NCBI GenBank assembly: GCA_031295725.1 | Contig: JAUMNV010000197.1 | Span: forward strand, 1 to 15,201 | From: Collinsella sp. | GTDB taxonomy: Bacteria; Actinomycetota; Coriobacteriia; Coriobacteriales; Coriobacteriaceae | Length of the DNA stretch: 15,201 nucleotides | Reading direction: 5' to 3' | Part shown: piece by piece, positions 1-6,618 of the stretch | Layout of the letters: each line of letters starts with the position of its first letter | How positions within the stretch are numbered: the first letter of the stretch is position 1 | The notes under the pieces: generated by a model | The model's database searches: none | What the model saw: the letters and a program-made list of their open reading frames with translations, nothing else | What the model was told of the DNA's origin: nothing | Made by a program: the position numbers and the translations under genes

Positions 1-800
1 ACGGCATGACGTTTGCCGAGCCGATGAAGATCTATGCCGGCGATTATTCCGATGTCGCCGACGCCGCCATGATCGTCGTCACCGCTGGCGCTGCCCAGAA
101 GCCCGGTGAGACCCGCCTGGACCTGGTCAACAAGAACGTCAATATCTTTAAGTCCATTATCCCCGAGATTAAGAAGTCTGGCTTTGACGGCATTCTGCTC
201 ATCGTCTCCAACCCGGTCGATGTTCTGACCTATGCCGCCATCAAGATGTCCGGCTTGCCCGAGGGCCATGTCATCGGCTCCGGCACCGTGCTCGACACCG
301 GCCGTCTGCAGCAGATGCTTGGCGCTCACGTCGAGGTTGACCCGCGCGACGTTCAGGCCTACGTCATGGGTGAGCACGGCGACTCCGAGTTTGTCGCTTG
401 GTCCAGCGCTCAGGTTGCCGGCGTGCCGCTGAACACCTTCTGCGAGCTTCACGGCCACCTGGAGCATGAGGCTGCTGAGAAGCGCATCGCCGAGGACGTC
501 AAGAACTCCGCCTACACCATCATCGAGAAGAAGCACGCCACCTACTATGGCGTCGCCATGGCCGTCAAGCGCATCTGCACCGCCGTCATGCGCGATGAGC
601 AGACCGTTCTGCCCGTCTCCTCGCTCATGGTGGGCGAGTATGGCCTGTCCGATCTCGCCATCTCCATGCCGACTGTCGTTGGCCGCGACGGCGTTGTCTG
701 CCGCGTCCCCGTCCCGCTGGACGATGACGAGCAGCATGAGCTCACCGCCTCCGCCAAGGCCCTCAAGGACATCATCGACAGCGTTGACTTCTCCTGCTAA
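1..800 (+). CDS. ldh: L-lactate dehydrogenase, 3' portion (partial at window start)
   Basis: Catalyses NADH-dependent reduction of pyruvate to L-lactate in the cytoplasm. The frame is already open at the window edge, so the apparent Met at base 6 is internal; about 50 N-terminal residues, including most of the Rossmann glycine loop, lie upstream. Counting from that Met, Gln31 in GAAQKPGETR is the position that separates lactate (Gln) from malate (Arg) dehydrogenases, Arg37 is the mobile-loop arginine, Asp97 and Arg100 sit in GSGTVLDTGR, and the catalytic His124 is in GEHGDSE. The Thr of HATYYG matches the substrate-pocket threonine. All key residues are intact. The C-terminus is at normal family length and a strong terminator follows. 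A malate dehydrogenase of the LDH-like group is the alternative, but the Gln argues against it. Confidence 0.93.
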   Translation, partial: GMTFAEPMKIYAGDYSDVADAAMIVVTAGAAQKPGETRLDLVNKNVNIFKSIIPEIKKSGFDGILLIVSNPVDVLTYAAIKMSGLPEGHVIGSGTVLDTGRLQQMLGAHVEVDPRDVQAYVMGEHGDSEFVAWSSAQVAGVPLNTFCELHGHLEHEAAEKRIAEDVKNSAYTIIEKKHATYYGVAMAVKRICTAVMRDEQTVLPVSSLMVGEYGLSDLAISMPTVVGRDGVVCRVPVPLDDDEQHELTASAKALKDIIDSVDFSC

Positions 801-833
801 ATGCGGCTCGTTTGAGCAACAGGCTACAATGAA

Positions 834-867
834 GGCGCCCGGATCCATGTGACCCGGGCGCCTTTTT
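834..867 (+). terminator. Rho-independent terminator after ldh
   Basis: A perfect 9-bp GC-rich stem, GGCGCCCGG at 834-842 and CCGGGCGCC at 854-862, with an 11-nt loop and five T residues at 863-867. It lies 34 bp after the ldh stop codon. Its last T is the first base of the 31-bp repeat that begins at 867. Confidence 0.93.
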
Positions 868-897
868 GGTGCAAGGTAACCTGACCCCAATGCACCA
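867..897. repeat. 31-bp palindrome-ended repeat, copy 1
   Basis: The element starts with TGGTGCA, ends with its reverse complement TGCACCA, and has 17 bases between. A second copy of the same length lies at 2080-2110 and agrees at 27 of 31 positions, including both ends. On the minus strand the core reads GGGGTCAGGTTACC, and the second copy has GGGGACAGGTTGCT. The two copies bracket the 915-2075 gene. The form resembles a small interspersed REP-like element, but no transposase is present. Confidence 0.75.
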
Positions 898-914
898 TAG
901 TTGATGGGAGGGCC

Positions 915-2075
915 ATGTCGGATTCGCCTAATTTTTTAACCTATGCCCAGACGGCGTTTGATCCGTTTGAGGAGAGGCCGTTCTGCGCGGTGGATAGCCT
1001 CGTCTTTGCGTGGTTGTCCTATTTGCGTTTGCCGGGTGATATGGCGGAGCTGACGAACTGGCAGGGCCTAGACGTACGCGAGCTGCTGCGTGCCGAGTGC
1101 TACCGGGACATGATTGACGACTTGTGGGATCCAGAGGGGAGCAGGGCCTTGTTGGAGGCCGTGGCAGCAAGTCCTCGCTACCGTGGCGTGCACGTTTGCG
1201 GCTATCGTGCTGTGAGCGATGTGGTGGCGACGGAGCAGTTTGCAGCCATGGCGTTCCAGTTTCCGGCGGGGTTTAGTTACCTTTCCTTCCGGGGGACCGA
1301 CAGCACGATTGTGGGTTGGAAAGAGGACTTTAACATGGCGTTCCGGTGTCCTGTGCCGGCCCAGGAATCCGCGGCACGTTATATGGACGAGGCGGCGGAT
1401 GCGATTGACGGGCCGCTTTTGTGCGGAGGTCATTCCAAGGGTGGAAACCTTGCGGTGTACGGTGCGGCAATGTGCTCCGATGTCGCCCGTGAGCGAATCG
1501 AACGGGCATATTCCCATGATGGTCCGGGTTTCGTCGAGGAGTTCCTGAACGGCGACGCCTTTGCCGATCTTTCCGGTCGAATCGACAAGACGCTACCTCG
1601 GTCGTCGATCTTTGGCATGATGTTCGAGACACAGGAGGACTATGCCATCGTTGAGAGCACCGAGTTCAGCCTGCTGCAACACAATCCCTTTAGCTGGGTG
1701 GTTGATGGTCGCGACTTCGTGTACTGCGAGCGCCTGTCCGCCGGTGCTCGATACGTTGATGGCTCTATTCGCGAGATGCTGCTTGCAGTGTCGCCTAGCG
1801 AGCGCGAGCGTTTTGTAGATGCGTTGTTCTCCGTGTTTGAGGCTACGGGTGCTGAGCGGTTTGCGGATATCGCTGGGAATCTGCGCGAGAGCCTGCCCGT
1901 GATGCTCCAGGCTGCGCAAGGCTTTGACAAGGATACGCGACGCTTTGTCTCGCAGACCATCGCGGCAATCCTTAAATGCGCACTGCTGCCCAAACGACCC
2001 CAGATCGACATGCCCGCTGCCGGCAAGAGTTTGGCAGAACAGCTCGAGGCTTGGCAGTCCGAGCTCCTGCGCTAG
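915..2075 (+). CDS. Mbeg1-like (DUF2974) alpha/beta-hydrolase family protein
   Basis: This 386-residue protein has a lipase-like fold signature: an FRGTD strand near residues 125-129 followed by GWKEDFN, a nucleophile elbow GGHSKGG at 171-177 with Ser174 as the likely nucleophile, and HDGPGF shortly after residue 200. These are typical of the Mbeg1-like/DUF2974 family found across Firmicutes and Actinobacteria. The substrate is unknown. An opening FAWLSYLRLP segment near residues 31-40 is also typical of the family. No signal peptide or membrane segment is seen, so it is probably cytoplasmic. GGGAGG at 906-911, 3 bases before the ATG, supports the start. It appears to be a single-gene unit, with a terminator before it and matching 31-bp repeats on both sides. 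Confidence 0.85.
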   Translation: MSDSPNFLTYAQTAFDPFEERPFCAVDSLVFAWLSYLRLPGDMAELTNWQGLDVRELLRAECYRDMIDDLWDPEGSRALLEAVAASPRYRGVHVCGYRAVSDVVATEQFAAMAFQFPAGFSYLSFRGTDSTIVGWKEDFNMAFRCPVPAQESAARYMDEAADAIDGPLLCGGHSKGGNLAVYGAAMCSDVARERIERAYSHDGPGFVEEFLNGDAFADLSGRIDKTLPRSSIFGMMFETQEDYAIVESTEFSLLQHNPFSWVVDGRDFVYCERLSAGARYVDGSIREMLLAVSPSERERFVDALFSVFEATGAERFADIAGNLRESLPVMLQAAQGFDKDTRRFVSQTIAAILKCALLPKRPQIDMPAAGKSLAEQLEAWQSELLR

Positions 2076-2079
2076 CCAT

Positions 2080-2110
2080 TGGTGCAAAGCAACCTGTCCC
2101 CGATGCACCA
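2080..2110. repeat. 31-bp palindrome-ended repeat, copy 2
   Basis: Same architecture as the element at 867-897: TGGTGCA at the left end, TGCACCA at the right end, 17 bases between. The copies differ at four internal positions only. It starts five bases after the stop codon of the hydrolase gene. The ends could pair as an imperfect stem in the hydrolase transcript, but there is no T-run to make it an intrinsic terminator. Confidence 0.75.
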
Positions 2111-2142
2111 ATCTTCGATGCGCCTGGGGCGGGCTCGACCGC

Positions 2143-2148
2143 TATACT
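2143..2148 (+). promoter_or_regulatory. Possible -10 element (TATACT) for the nucleoid-protein gene
   Basis: TATACT matches the -10 consensus at five of six positions and lies about 39 bases before the preferred ATG. I see no convincing -35 hexamer at the proper spacing, so the assignment is weak. Confidence 0.35.
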
Positions 2149-2186
2149 GGTTCGTGCTCAATTCGATCTAGAACGGAATGCCGTAT

Positions 2187-3191
2187 ATGAAAATCAATCA
2201 CGCGATTCTGCATATCCTGGACTTTGACTCCGCCGTCAACGTTATGAGCCAGCGCGAGCTCGATATCGAGAGCCGCACCGTGCGCAACTTCGTGACCACG
2301 CATCTGCGCCGCGCACGTACCTCGGCCGACAATAAACGCGCCACGTTTGCTGAGAACTCTGCGTTTGGCGGCGAGCTCAGGGGCTATTTCTTTGGCGAGC
2401 GCGAGTTCGTGGACCTGTCGCAGCAGATTGCGGAGTTTATCTCCTCCGAGCTCACCAAAGCCGAGAAAGCCGAGTCCACCGACGTGCTCGTGGCCGATTT
2501 TGACGACGATGAGGATGCCCGCTGGTTTGCCGTGATGCTGCTGGGCTCCAAGCAGGCTTTTATGCACGAAGTGGGCCGCGAGGAGGGGGAGGTGCGCAAC
2601 GACATCGCGCGCCACTACGCCATCCTGCCGAACCCCTCGCAAAAGGTGCCGAGCTATGCCATCGTGCGCGCGAGTACCATGGAGATCGGCTACGTGGACA
2701 AGAAGCGCAAGATTGCCGGCGAGGACCGTATGCTTATCCCCGATGGCTTGCTGCAGTGCGACACGGGAGTATCGGGCAAGGAGGTCATCGACACCGTGAC
2801 GCGTGTGGTCGAGGAAGTCGCCGAGGAGCACGGTGCCAACACGGCTGTAGCGCTCGCCAAGGTTAAGGCTGCCGTTGCCGAGAAGGTTGAGGATGACGAG
2901 GAGCTGCCGCCTTGGGATATCGTCGACGAGGTCTTTGAGGACGAACCGGTTATCAAGGAGAGTGTGCGCGCGGCACTGACCGAGGAGAAAGTGCCTGAGC
3001 GTGTGCCCGTGGAGCGCAAGCAGGTCGAACGCGCGGCGGTGCGCAATCATAAGATCCGTACCGACACGGGTATCGAAATCAGCTTCCCGGCCGAGATGGG
3101 CTCGAACTCCGAGTACATCGAGTTTGTCAACGAGCCCAACGGCCTCATCTCTATCGAGCTCAAAAACATCGGCAGCATCGAGAATCGATAA
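2187..3191 (+). CDS. 37-kDa nucleoid-associated protein (NdpA/YejK family)
   Basis: The N-terminus MKINHAILHILDFDS is characteristic of the NdpA/YejK family of nucleoid-associated proteins (37-kDa NA37 type), and the 334-residue length fits. Members bind the nucleoid; their precise role is poorly known. The protein is strongly acidic in places (ADFDDDEDAR, EKVEDDEELPP). It ends in a segment (ISFPAEMGSNSEYIEF) and IELKNIGSIENR that look well ordered. An in-frame ATG at 2178 would add three residues, but ACGGA at 2173-2177 is nine bases before 2187 and directly abuts 2178, so 2187 is preferred. It is codirectional with its neighbours but has its own intergenic leader. Confidence 0.85.
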   Translation: MKINHAILHILDFDSAVNVMSQRELDIESRTVRNFVTTHLRRARTSADNKRATFAENSAFGGELRGYFFGEREFVDLSQQIAEFISSELTKAEKAESTDVLVADFDDDEDARWFAVMLLGSKQAFMHEVGREEGEVRNDIARHYAILPNPSQKVPSYAIVRASTMEIGYVDKKRKIAGEDRMLIPDGLLQCDTGVSGKEVIDTVTRVVEEVAEEHGANTAVALAKVKAAVAEKVEDDEELPPWDIVDEVFEDEPVIKESVRAALTEEKVPERVPVERKQVERAAVRNHKIRTDTGIEISFPAEMGSNSEYIEFVNEPNGLISIELKNIGSIENR

Positions 3192-3214
3192 GGCTTTTTG
3201 CTTTTGAATAAAAG

Positions 3215-3256
3215 TCTGGATTATATTTTGAAGTATACTTTTAAATATAATCCAGA
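3215..3256. promoter_or_regulatory. 42-bp palindromic operator/promoter of the toxin-antitoxin operon
   Basis: Outer arms 3215-3228 and 3243-3256 are perfect 14-bp inverted repeats (TCTGGATTATATTT and its complement). The centre 3231-3240 is itself a palindrome, AAGTATACTT, on the same dyad axis. Only two base pairs are mismatched across 42 bp. The element contains -10-like hexamers TATATT (3222-3227) and TATAAT (3246-3251). TTGCTT at 3198-3203 lies 18 bases before TATATT as a weak -35. Placement 20 bp before the antitoxin ATG fits autoregulation by antitoxin or antitoxin-toxin complex, as is usual in Phd/YefM systems. Confidence 0.75.
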
Positions 3257-3275
3257 TTATTTTTTGGAGGTCAAA

Positions 3276-3626
3276 ATGTCCCCACTTGTTCTGGAAAAAC
3301 CGGTGTTTACAAAAGACCAGGTTGTTTCTGCTACCGAAGCAAGCAAGTCCTTATCCGCCATTCGTAAACGCGCAAAACGCGCGCCTCAGTTCATTGCTGA
3401 TCATAATGATATCGATACCGTGATTATCGACTATGCTGCCTATGAGGAAATGTACGGCGCGCTGCAGTATCTGCGTGAACTTGAGATAAATCGCATCGCT
3501 GCGGATCGAGTCAAGCATGGTCCGCATGAGTTTGTTCCGTTTGAGGACGCCTTAACTGCCGAGGAGCTCGCGGAGCTTGAGTCGATGGATCCGGACGCGA
3601 TTCCCGACGAGGATCTTTTCGAATGA
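3276..3626 (+). CDS. Phd/YefM-family antitoxin
   Basis: A 116-residue antitoxin that would neutralise the adjacent toxin and repress the operon. The N-terminal half carries the family pattern: VVSATEASKSLSAIRKRAKRA, which is the Phd/YefM DNA-binding and dimer region, then DTVIIDYAAYEEMYGALQYL. The acidic C-terminal tail (EELAELESMDPDAIPDEDLF) is the expected toxin-wrapping segment. The frame is open further upstream to 3198, but GGAGG at 3266-3270, five bases before the ATG at 3276, and the position of the operator make 3276 the start. The stop overlaps the toxin start by four bases (ATGA), indicating translational coupling. Base composition of the leader is much more AT-rich than flanking genes, which hints at acquisition. 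Confidence 0.85.
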   Translation: MSPLVLEKPVFTKDQVVSATEASKSLSAIRKRAKRAPQFIADHNDIDTVIIDYAAYEEMYGALQYLRELEINRIAADRVKHGPHEFVPFEDALTAEELAELESMDPDAIPDEDLFE

Positions 3627-3967
3627 GCGGGCATTTTGTTGTCGGCTTTTTGAATCGAGACGTCGAGAAGGAATATCAAAAACTAGATGGATCCCAGCGC
3701 AGGCTCGTCCGTATTGCCGTCGCAAAATTAAAGACGCGCGCTGATGAAATCGGAACGCCGCTTCACGGCGAGCTCGCCGGCTGCAAAAAGATTAAATGGC
3801 GGAATGCGGGACTCAGAATGGTTTTCCGAATCCGAGAGGACGGAATGGTTGAGATTGCCGAGATTGTGGCAATAGGGCGGCGCGATCGTTCCGAGGTCTA
3901 TAAGACGGCCGTAGGGCGCCTGTCAAAGCAATCCGCCATGGTTGAATACGACGGAACCCTGAGATGA
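3623..3967 (+). CDS. RelE/ParE-superfamily toxin
   Basis: A basic protein of 114 residues. The central stretch ELAGCKKIKWRNAGLRMVFR followed by MVEIAEIVAIGRRDRSEVYK matches the beta-sheet core of RelE/ParE toxins: the compact-fold Gly/Lys loop, an Arg before the MVFRI strand, and the terminal RSEVY motif. RelE members cleave mRNA at the ribosome and ParE members poison gyrase; the sequence alone does not tell which applies here. The ATG overlaps the antitoxin stop by four bases, so it should be translated by coupling. The gene appears intact, and a terminator follows directly. Confidence 0.82.
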   Translation: MSGHFVVGFLNRDVEKEYQKLDGSQRRLVRIAVAKLKTRADEIGTPLHGELAGCKKIKWRNAGLRMVFRIREDGMVEIAEIVAIGRRDRSEVYKTAVGRLSKQSAMVEYDGTLR

Positions 3968-3969
3968 TG

Positions 3970-4005
3970 AAGGCCGAAGCCTCGGATGAGGACTTCGGCC
4001 TTTTT
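3970..4005 (+). terminator. Rho-independent terminator of the toxin-antitoxin operon
   Basis: AAGGCCGAAG at 3970-3979 pairs with CTTCGGCCTT at 3993-4002, and the stem can continue with CCTC/GAGG past one bulged A. T residues run from 4001 to 4005. It begins two bases after the toxin stop codon. Confidence 0.92.
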
Positions 4006-4047
4006 GCTTGGAGCTGAATTGAGTTGCAGACTGAGCATGCGTCAGCG

Positions 4048-4147
4048 AAAACGCCCCTAGGCGAGCAAGGTGACGTGAAAGAGGAGGGAAGCGTACTTCG
4101 GTACGCGACCGACGATTGAACGTCAGATTGCCGCTTAGGGGCGTTTG
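4048..4147. ncRNA. Long structured stem-loop element, function unknown
   Basis: A roughly 100-nt imperfect hairpin in a gene-free stretch. AAACGCCCCTA (4049-4059) pairs perfectly with 4136-4146. Inside, GC, GCAA and TGACGT (4061-4076) pair with partners in 4120-4134. The apex is a perfect GCGTAC-TTCG-GTACGC hairpin (4091-4106) with a UUCG tetraloop. The apical hairpin is flanked by unpaired GAAAGAGGAGGGAA (4077-4090) and GACCGACGATTGA (4107-4119). On the minus strand the outer stem ends in GGGGCGTTTT, so it could act as a weak terminator for the dap operon. It could also be an independent RNA or an interspersed repeat. A link to a known Collinsella RNA motif is possible but I cannot confirm it. 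Confidence 0.5.
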
Positions 4148-4158
4148 CAGCGTCGAGA

Positions 4159-4187
4159 GGTCCGTCGTTCGTTAGAACGACGGAACC
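4159..4187. repeat. Perfect 10-bp stem-loop
   Basis: TCCGTCGTTC (4161-4170) and its complement GAACGACGGA (4175-4184) are separated by GTTA; the stem can extend with GG/CC past a bulged A. Copies of the 10-mer GCAGCGTCGA lie on both sides, at 4147-4156 and 4194-4203. No T-run follows on either strand. Function is not evident. Confidence 0.6.
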
Positions 4188-4207
4188 AAAGGTGCAGCGT
4201 CGACTAG

Positions 4208-4233
4208 TTACGCGGTTTGGTAAAACCGCGTAA
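4208..4233. repeat. Perfect 11-bp stem-loop just downstream of dapH
   Basis: TTACGCGGTTT (4208-4218) and AAACCGCGTAA (4223-4233) form an 11-bp stem with a 4-nt loop. It ends two bases from the dapH stop codon on the minus strand. The lack of a T-run argues against a classical terminator; it may stabilise the mRNA 3' end or act together with the two hairpins further downstream. Confidence 0.6.
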
Positions 4234-4235
4234 CC

Positions 4236-4955
4236 CTACAGCTGGCGCAGGCCCTCCTCGAGGCCGGTCTTGCTGTCGGTCTGGGCGTCGCGCATCTTGA
4301 TAACGCGGGCGGGGACACCGGCCACGACGGCGCCGGCGGGGACGTCCTCGACGCATACGGCACCGGCAGCCACGACGGCGCCCTTGCCCACGCGCACGCC
4401 CTCCAGGACCACGGCGTTGGCGCCAATCATGACATCGTCCTCGATGATGACGGGCGTGGCGCTCGCGGGCTCAACGACGCCTGCCAGTACGGTGCCGGCG
4501 CCGATGTGGCAGTTCTTGCCCACGGTGGCGCGGCCGCCCAGCACGGCGCCCATGTCGATCATGGAGCCTTCGCCGATAACGGAGCCGATGTTGATGATGG
4601 CGCCCATCATGATGACGGCGCGGTCGCCAATCTCGACGCGGTCGCGGATGATCGCGCCCGGCTCGATGCGGGCGTTGATGCCCTTAAGGTCGAGCATGGG
4701 GACGGCGGAGTTGCGGCAGTCATTCTCGACGTCGTAGTAGTCGATGGAGTCGCCATTGGCATCGAGGATGGCCTTGAGCTCATCCCAGTCGCCAAAGACG
4801 GTCTTGCCACGACGACCGCCGTAGACGTGTGCATTGCCCCACTGGACCTTCATGCCCGGCTTTTCGCGCACGTACAGCTTGACGGGCGTCTTTTTGGGCG
4901 CGGTGGCGATGTAGTTGATAATCTCCTGCGCATCCATCTCGGCTGCGTTACTCAT
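4236..4955 (-). CDS. dapH: Tetrahydrodipicolinate N-acetyltransferase
   Basis: Acetylates tetrahydrodipicolinate with acetyl-CoA, committing the pathway to N-acetyl intermediates on the way to diaminopimelate. The 239-residue length and domain order match DapH (the B. subtilis YkuQ type). An N-terminal helical/beta region (MDAQEIINYIATAPKKTPVK, then QWGNAHVYGGRRGKTVFGDW) is followed by a left-handed parallel beta-helix at about residues 94-215. The helix shows isoleucine-rich hexapeptide turns such as RIEPGAIIRDRVEIGDRAVI and IGAGTVLAGVVEP. The specific DapH N-terminus separates it from generic hexapeptide acyltransferases and from succinylating DapD. AAGGAG nine bases before the ATG supports the start. 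It is the last gene of the operon, 39 bp after dapB. Confidence 0.92.
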   Translation of the reverse strand: MSNAAEMDAQEIINYIATAPKKTPVKLYVREKPGMKVQWGNAHVYGGRRGKTVFGDWDELKAILDANGDSIDYYDVENDCRNSAVPMLDLKGINARIEPGAIIRDRVEIGDRAVIMMGAIINIGSVIGEGSMIDMGAVLGGRATVGKNCHIGAGTVLAGVVEPASATPVIIEDDVMIGANAVVLEGVRVGKGAVVAAGAVCVEDVPAGAVVAGVPARVIKMRDAQTDSKTGLEEGLRQL

Positions 4956-4994
4956 ATGCTGTTTCTCCTTTGCGTGGGTACGGTAGATACCTGG

Positions 4995-5735
4995 TTAGGC
5001 GAACATGACCTGGTCGAACGTATAGAAGCCGGGTTCGCGGGTGACGAGCTTCTGCGCGGCTGCCAAGGCGCCGTTGACAAAGATCTGACGGCTCGTGGCG
5101 CGGTGGGTGAGCGTGACCTCCTCGTCCTGGCCAAAGAAACTCACTTCGTGCACGCCGGCGACAGTGCCACCGCGCAGCGAGTGCATGCCGATTTCCTTGG
5201 GGTCACGCGCGCCGCACATGCCCTCGCGGCCATAGACGGGGTGGTAGCCTGCCTCGGGTTCAGCTTCGACGACGGCATCGAGCAGTAGCTTGGCAGTGCC
5301 GCTGGGGGCGTCGACCTTTTGGTTGTGGTGCGTCTCGACGATCTCGCAGTCAAAGCCGGGCAGCTCGCGTGTGGCCTGTGCTACCAGATGACGCAGGGCT
5401 GCGATGCCGATAGAGTAGTTGCCCGAGTGCATGACACGGGCGTTCTGACCCAGCTCGCGCAGGCGGTCCATCTGATCGGGCGTGTAGCCCGTGGTGCCCG
5501 AGACCAACGCGGCGCCCGTGCGCTCGACATAGGCGACGACGGCGTCGAAGGTCGCGACGTTCGAAAAGTCGATGATGACGTCGGCTGCCGGGGCGTTCTC
5601 GAGCTCGGACAAGTCGAAGCCGATCTGGGCCACGATATCAAAAACGGGCTGCCCAGCGGCATTGACAATGCCCTCGGAGGTAGTGCGGATGAGCGAGCCC
5701 ATGCGGCCCGTTCCCATAATGACGGTCTTAATCAA
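4995..5735 (-). CDS. dapB: 4-hydroxy-tetrahydrodipicolinate reductase
   Basis: Reduces the DapA product to tetrahydrodipicolinate with NAD(P)H. The 246-residue protein has the nucleotide-binding GTGRMG (residues 8-13), SGTTGY (79-84), and the substrate-binding signature ETHHNQKVDAPSGTA (134-148) with the paired histidines 136-137 and Lys140. No key residue is missing. Translation must begin at a TTG codon, because MIKTVIMGTGRMG is the conserved N-terminus and no ATG precedes it. The TTG lies inside the dapA 3' end, giving an 8-base overlap. GGGAG nine bases upstream, within dapA, is the probable ribosome binding site. This arrangement favours translational coupling to dapA. Confidence 0.94.
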   Translation of the reverse strand: MIKTVIMGTGRMGSLIRTTSEGIVNAAGQPVFDIVAQIGFDLSELENAPAADVIIDFSNVATFDAVVAYVERTGAALVSGTTGYTPDQMDRLRELGQNARVMHSGNYSIGIAALRHLVAQATRELPGFDCEIVETHHNQKVDAPSGTAKLLLDAVVEAEPEAGYHPVYGREGMCGARDPKEIGMHSLRGGTVAGVHEVSFFGQDEEVTLTHRATSRQIFVNGALAAAQKLVTREPGFYTFDQVMFA

Positions 5736-6618
5736 GCAGACCAGCTCCCTTCAGAGCATCGGTAAGTGCGGCGCGCGTGTCGTCTGCCATGGGGCAAAGC
5801 GGCATGCGGTAGTTTGCCTCGATCATACCCATCTGAGCGAGCGCTTCTTTAACGGGGATGGGGTTGACCTCACTAAAGAGGGCGTTGATGAGCGGCTGGC
5901 CGGCAATCTGGATATCACGGGCGCGCGCCACGTCACCGTCCAAATAGGCGCGGCACATGTCATGCACAAGCTGCGGCTGAATGTCGGCCCACACGCTGAT
6001 GGTGCCCGAGGCGCCCAAGCTCATGAGCGGTACGGTCAGCGCGTCCTCGCCCGAATACATGCGGAAGTCGTCGGACAGCAGGTACGCGATCTTTGCGGCA
6101 TAGGCGACGTTACCTGAGGCCTCCTTGATGCCCATGATGTTGGGGTGCGCGGCCAGGCGCTCTACGTTGCGCTCGCTGATGCCGCAGCCGCAGCGGCCGG
6201 GGATGTTGTACAGGATGCAGGGGATGTCCACGGCATCGGCGACGGTCTTAAAGTGCTGATAGATACCCTCTTCATTGGATTTGTTGTAGTAGGGGGTAAT
6301 GAGCAGCAGGCCGTCGGCGCCCAGGCCTTGGTAGGTGAGCGACTTGGTGAGCATGGTCTGCGTGGAGTTGGAGCCCGAGCCTGCAATGACGGGGACGCGT
6401 CCTGCAACCTGCTTGACCACGGCGGCGACGACGGAGTTGTCCTCGTCATCGGTCATCGTGGCGCTCTCGCCGGTGGTGCCCAGGGTGAGGATGGCGTCGG
6501 TGCCATTTTGCAGGTGGAAATCGATAAGGCGCTCGAGCGCGTCAAAGTCGACGCTGCCGTCCTTTTTAAACGGCGTGACGAGGGCGACGATCGAACCCTC
6601 GAGGTTGCGGATATCCAT
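5728..6618 (-). CDS. dapA: DapA from internal start: 4-hydroxy-tetrahydrodipicolinate synthase
   Basis: Alternative product of the same frame as the fusion, not a separate locus. It condenses pyruvate and aspartate semialdehyde. From the ATG at 6618-6616 it encodes 296 residues, the usual DapA length. It begins MDIRNLEGSIVALVTPF, which looks like a natural DapA N-terminus. AAGGAG lies six bases upstream, within the linker codons. Catalytic Lys165 (GIKEA), Tyr137 and Arg142 (YNIPGR), Thr48/Thr49 (GTTGES) and Tyr110/Tyr111 are all present. Its 3' end overlaps dapB by eight bases. Whether the cell makes this free form, the 769-residue fusion, or both cannot be told from sequence. Confidence 0.55.
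   Translation of the reverse strand: MDIRNLEGSIVALVTPFKKDGSVDFDALERLIDFHLQNGTDAILTLGTTGESATMTDDEDNSVVAAVVKQVAGRVPVIAGSGSNSTQTMLTKSLTYQGLGADGLLLITPYYNKSNEEGIYQHFKTVADAVDIPCILYNIPGRCGCGISERNVERLAAHPNIMGIKEASGNVAYAAKIAYLLSDDFRMYSGEDALTVPLMSLGASGTISVWADIQPQLVHDMCRAYLDGDVARARDIQIAGQPLINALFSEVNPIPVKEALAQMGMIEANYRMPLCPMADDTRAALTDALKGAGLLD

Noticed and set aside
2142..3050. A 302-residue minus-strand frame opposite the nucleoid-associated protein gene.
   Set aside because: The plus-strand protein has a recognisable family N-terminus and ribosome binding site; the opposite frame has neither.
3198..3275. Extended antitoxin N-terminus from an upstream start at 3198.
   Set aside because: It would place the coding region across the palindromic operator, lacks a ribosome binding site, and a clear GGAGG precedes the ATG at 3276.
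4506..5288. A 260-residue plus-strand frame spanning dapH and dapB.
   Set aside because: It is antisense to two clearly identified enzymes and shows Asp/Gly/Val-rich composition typical of shadow frames.
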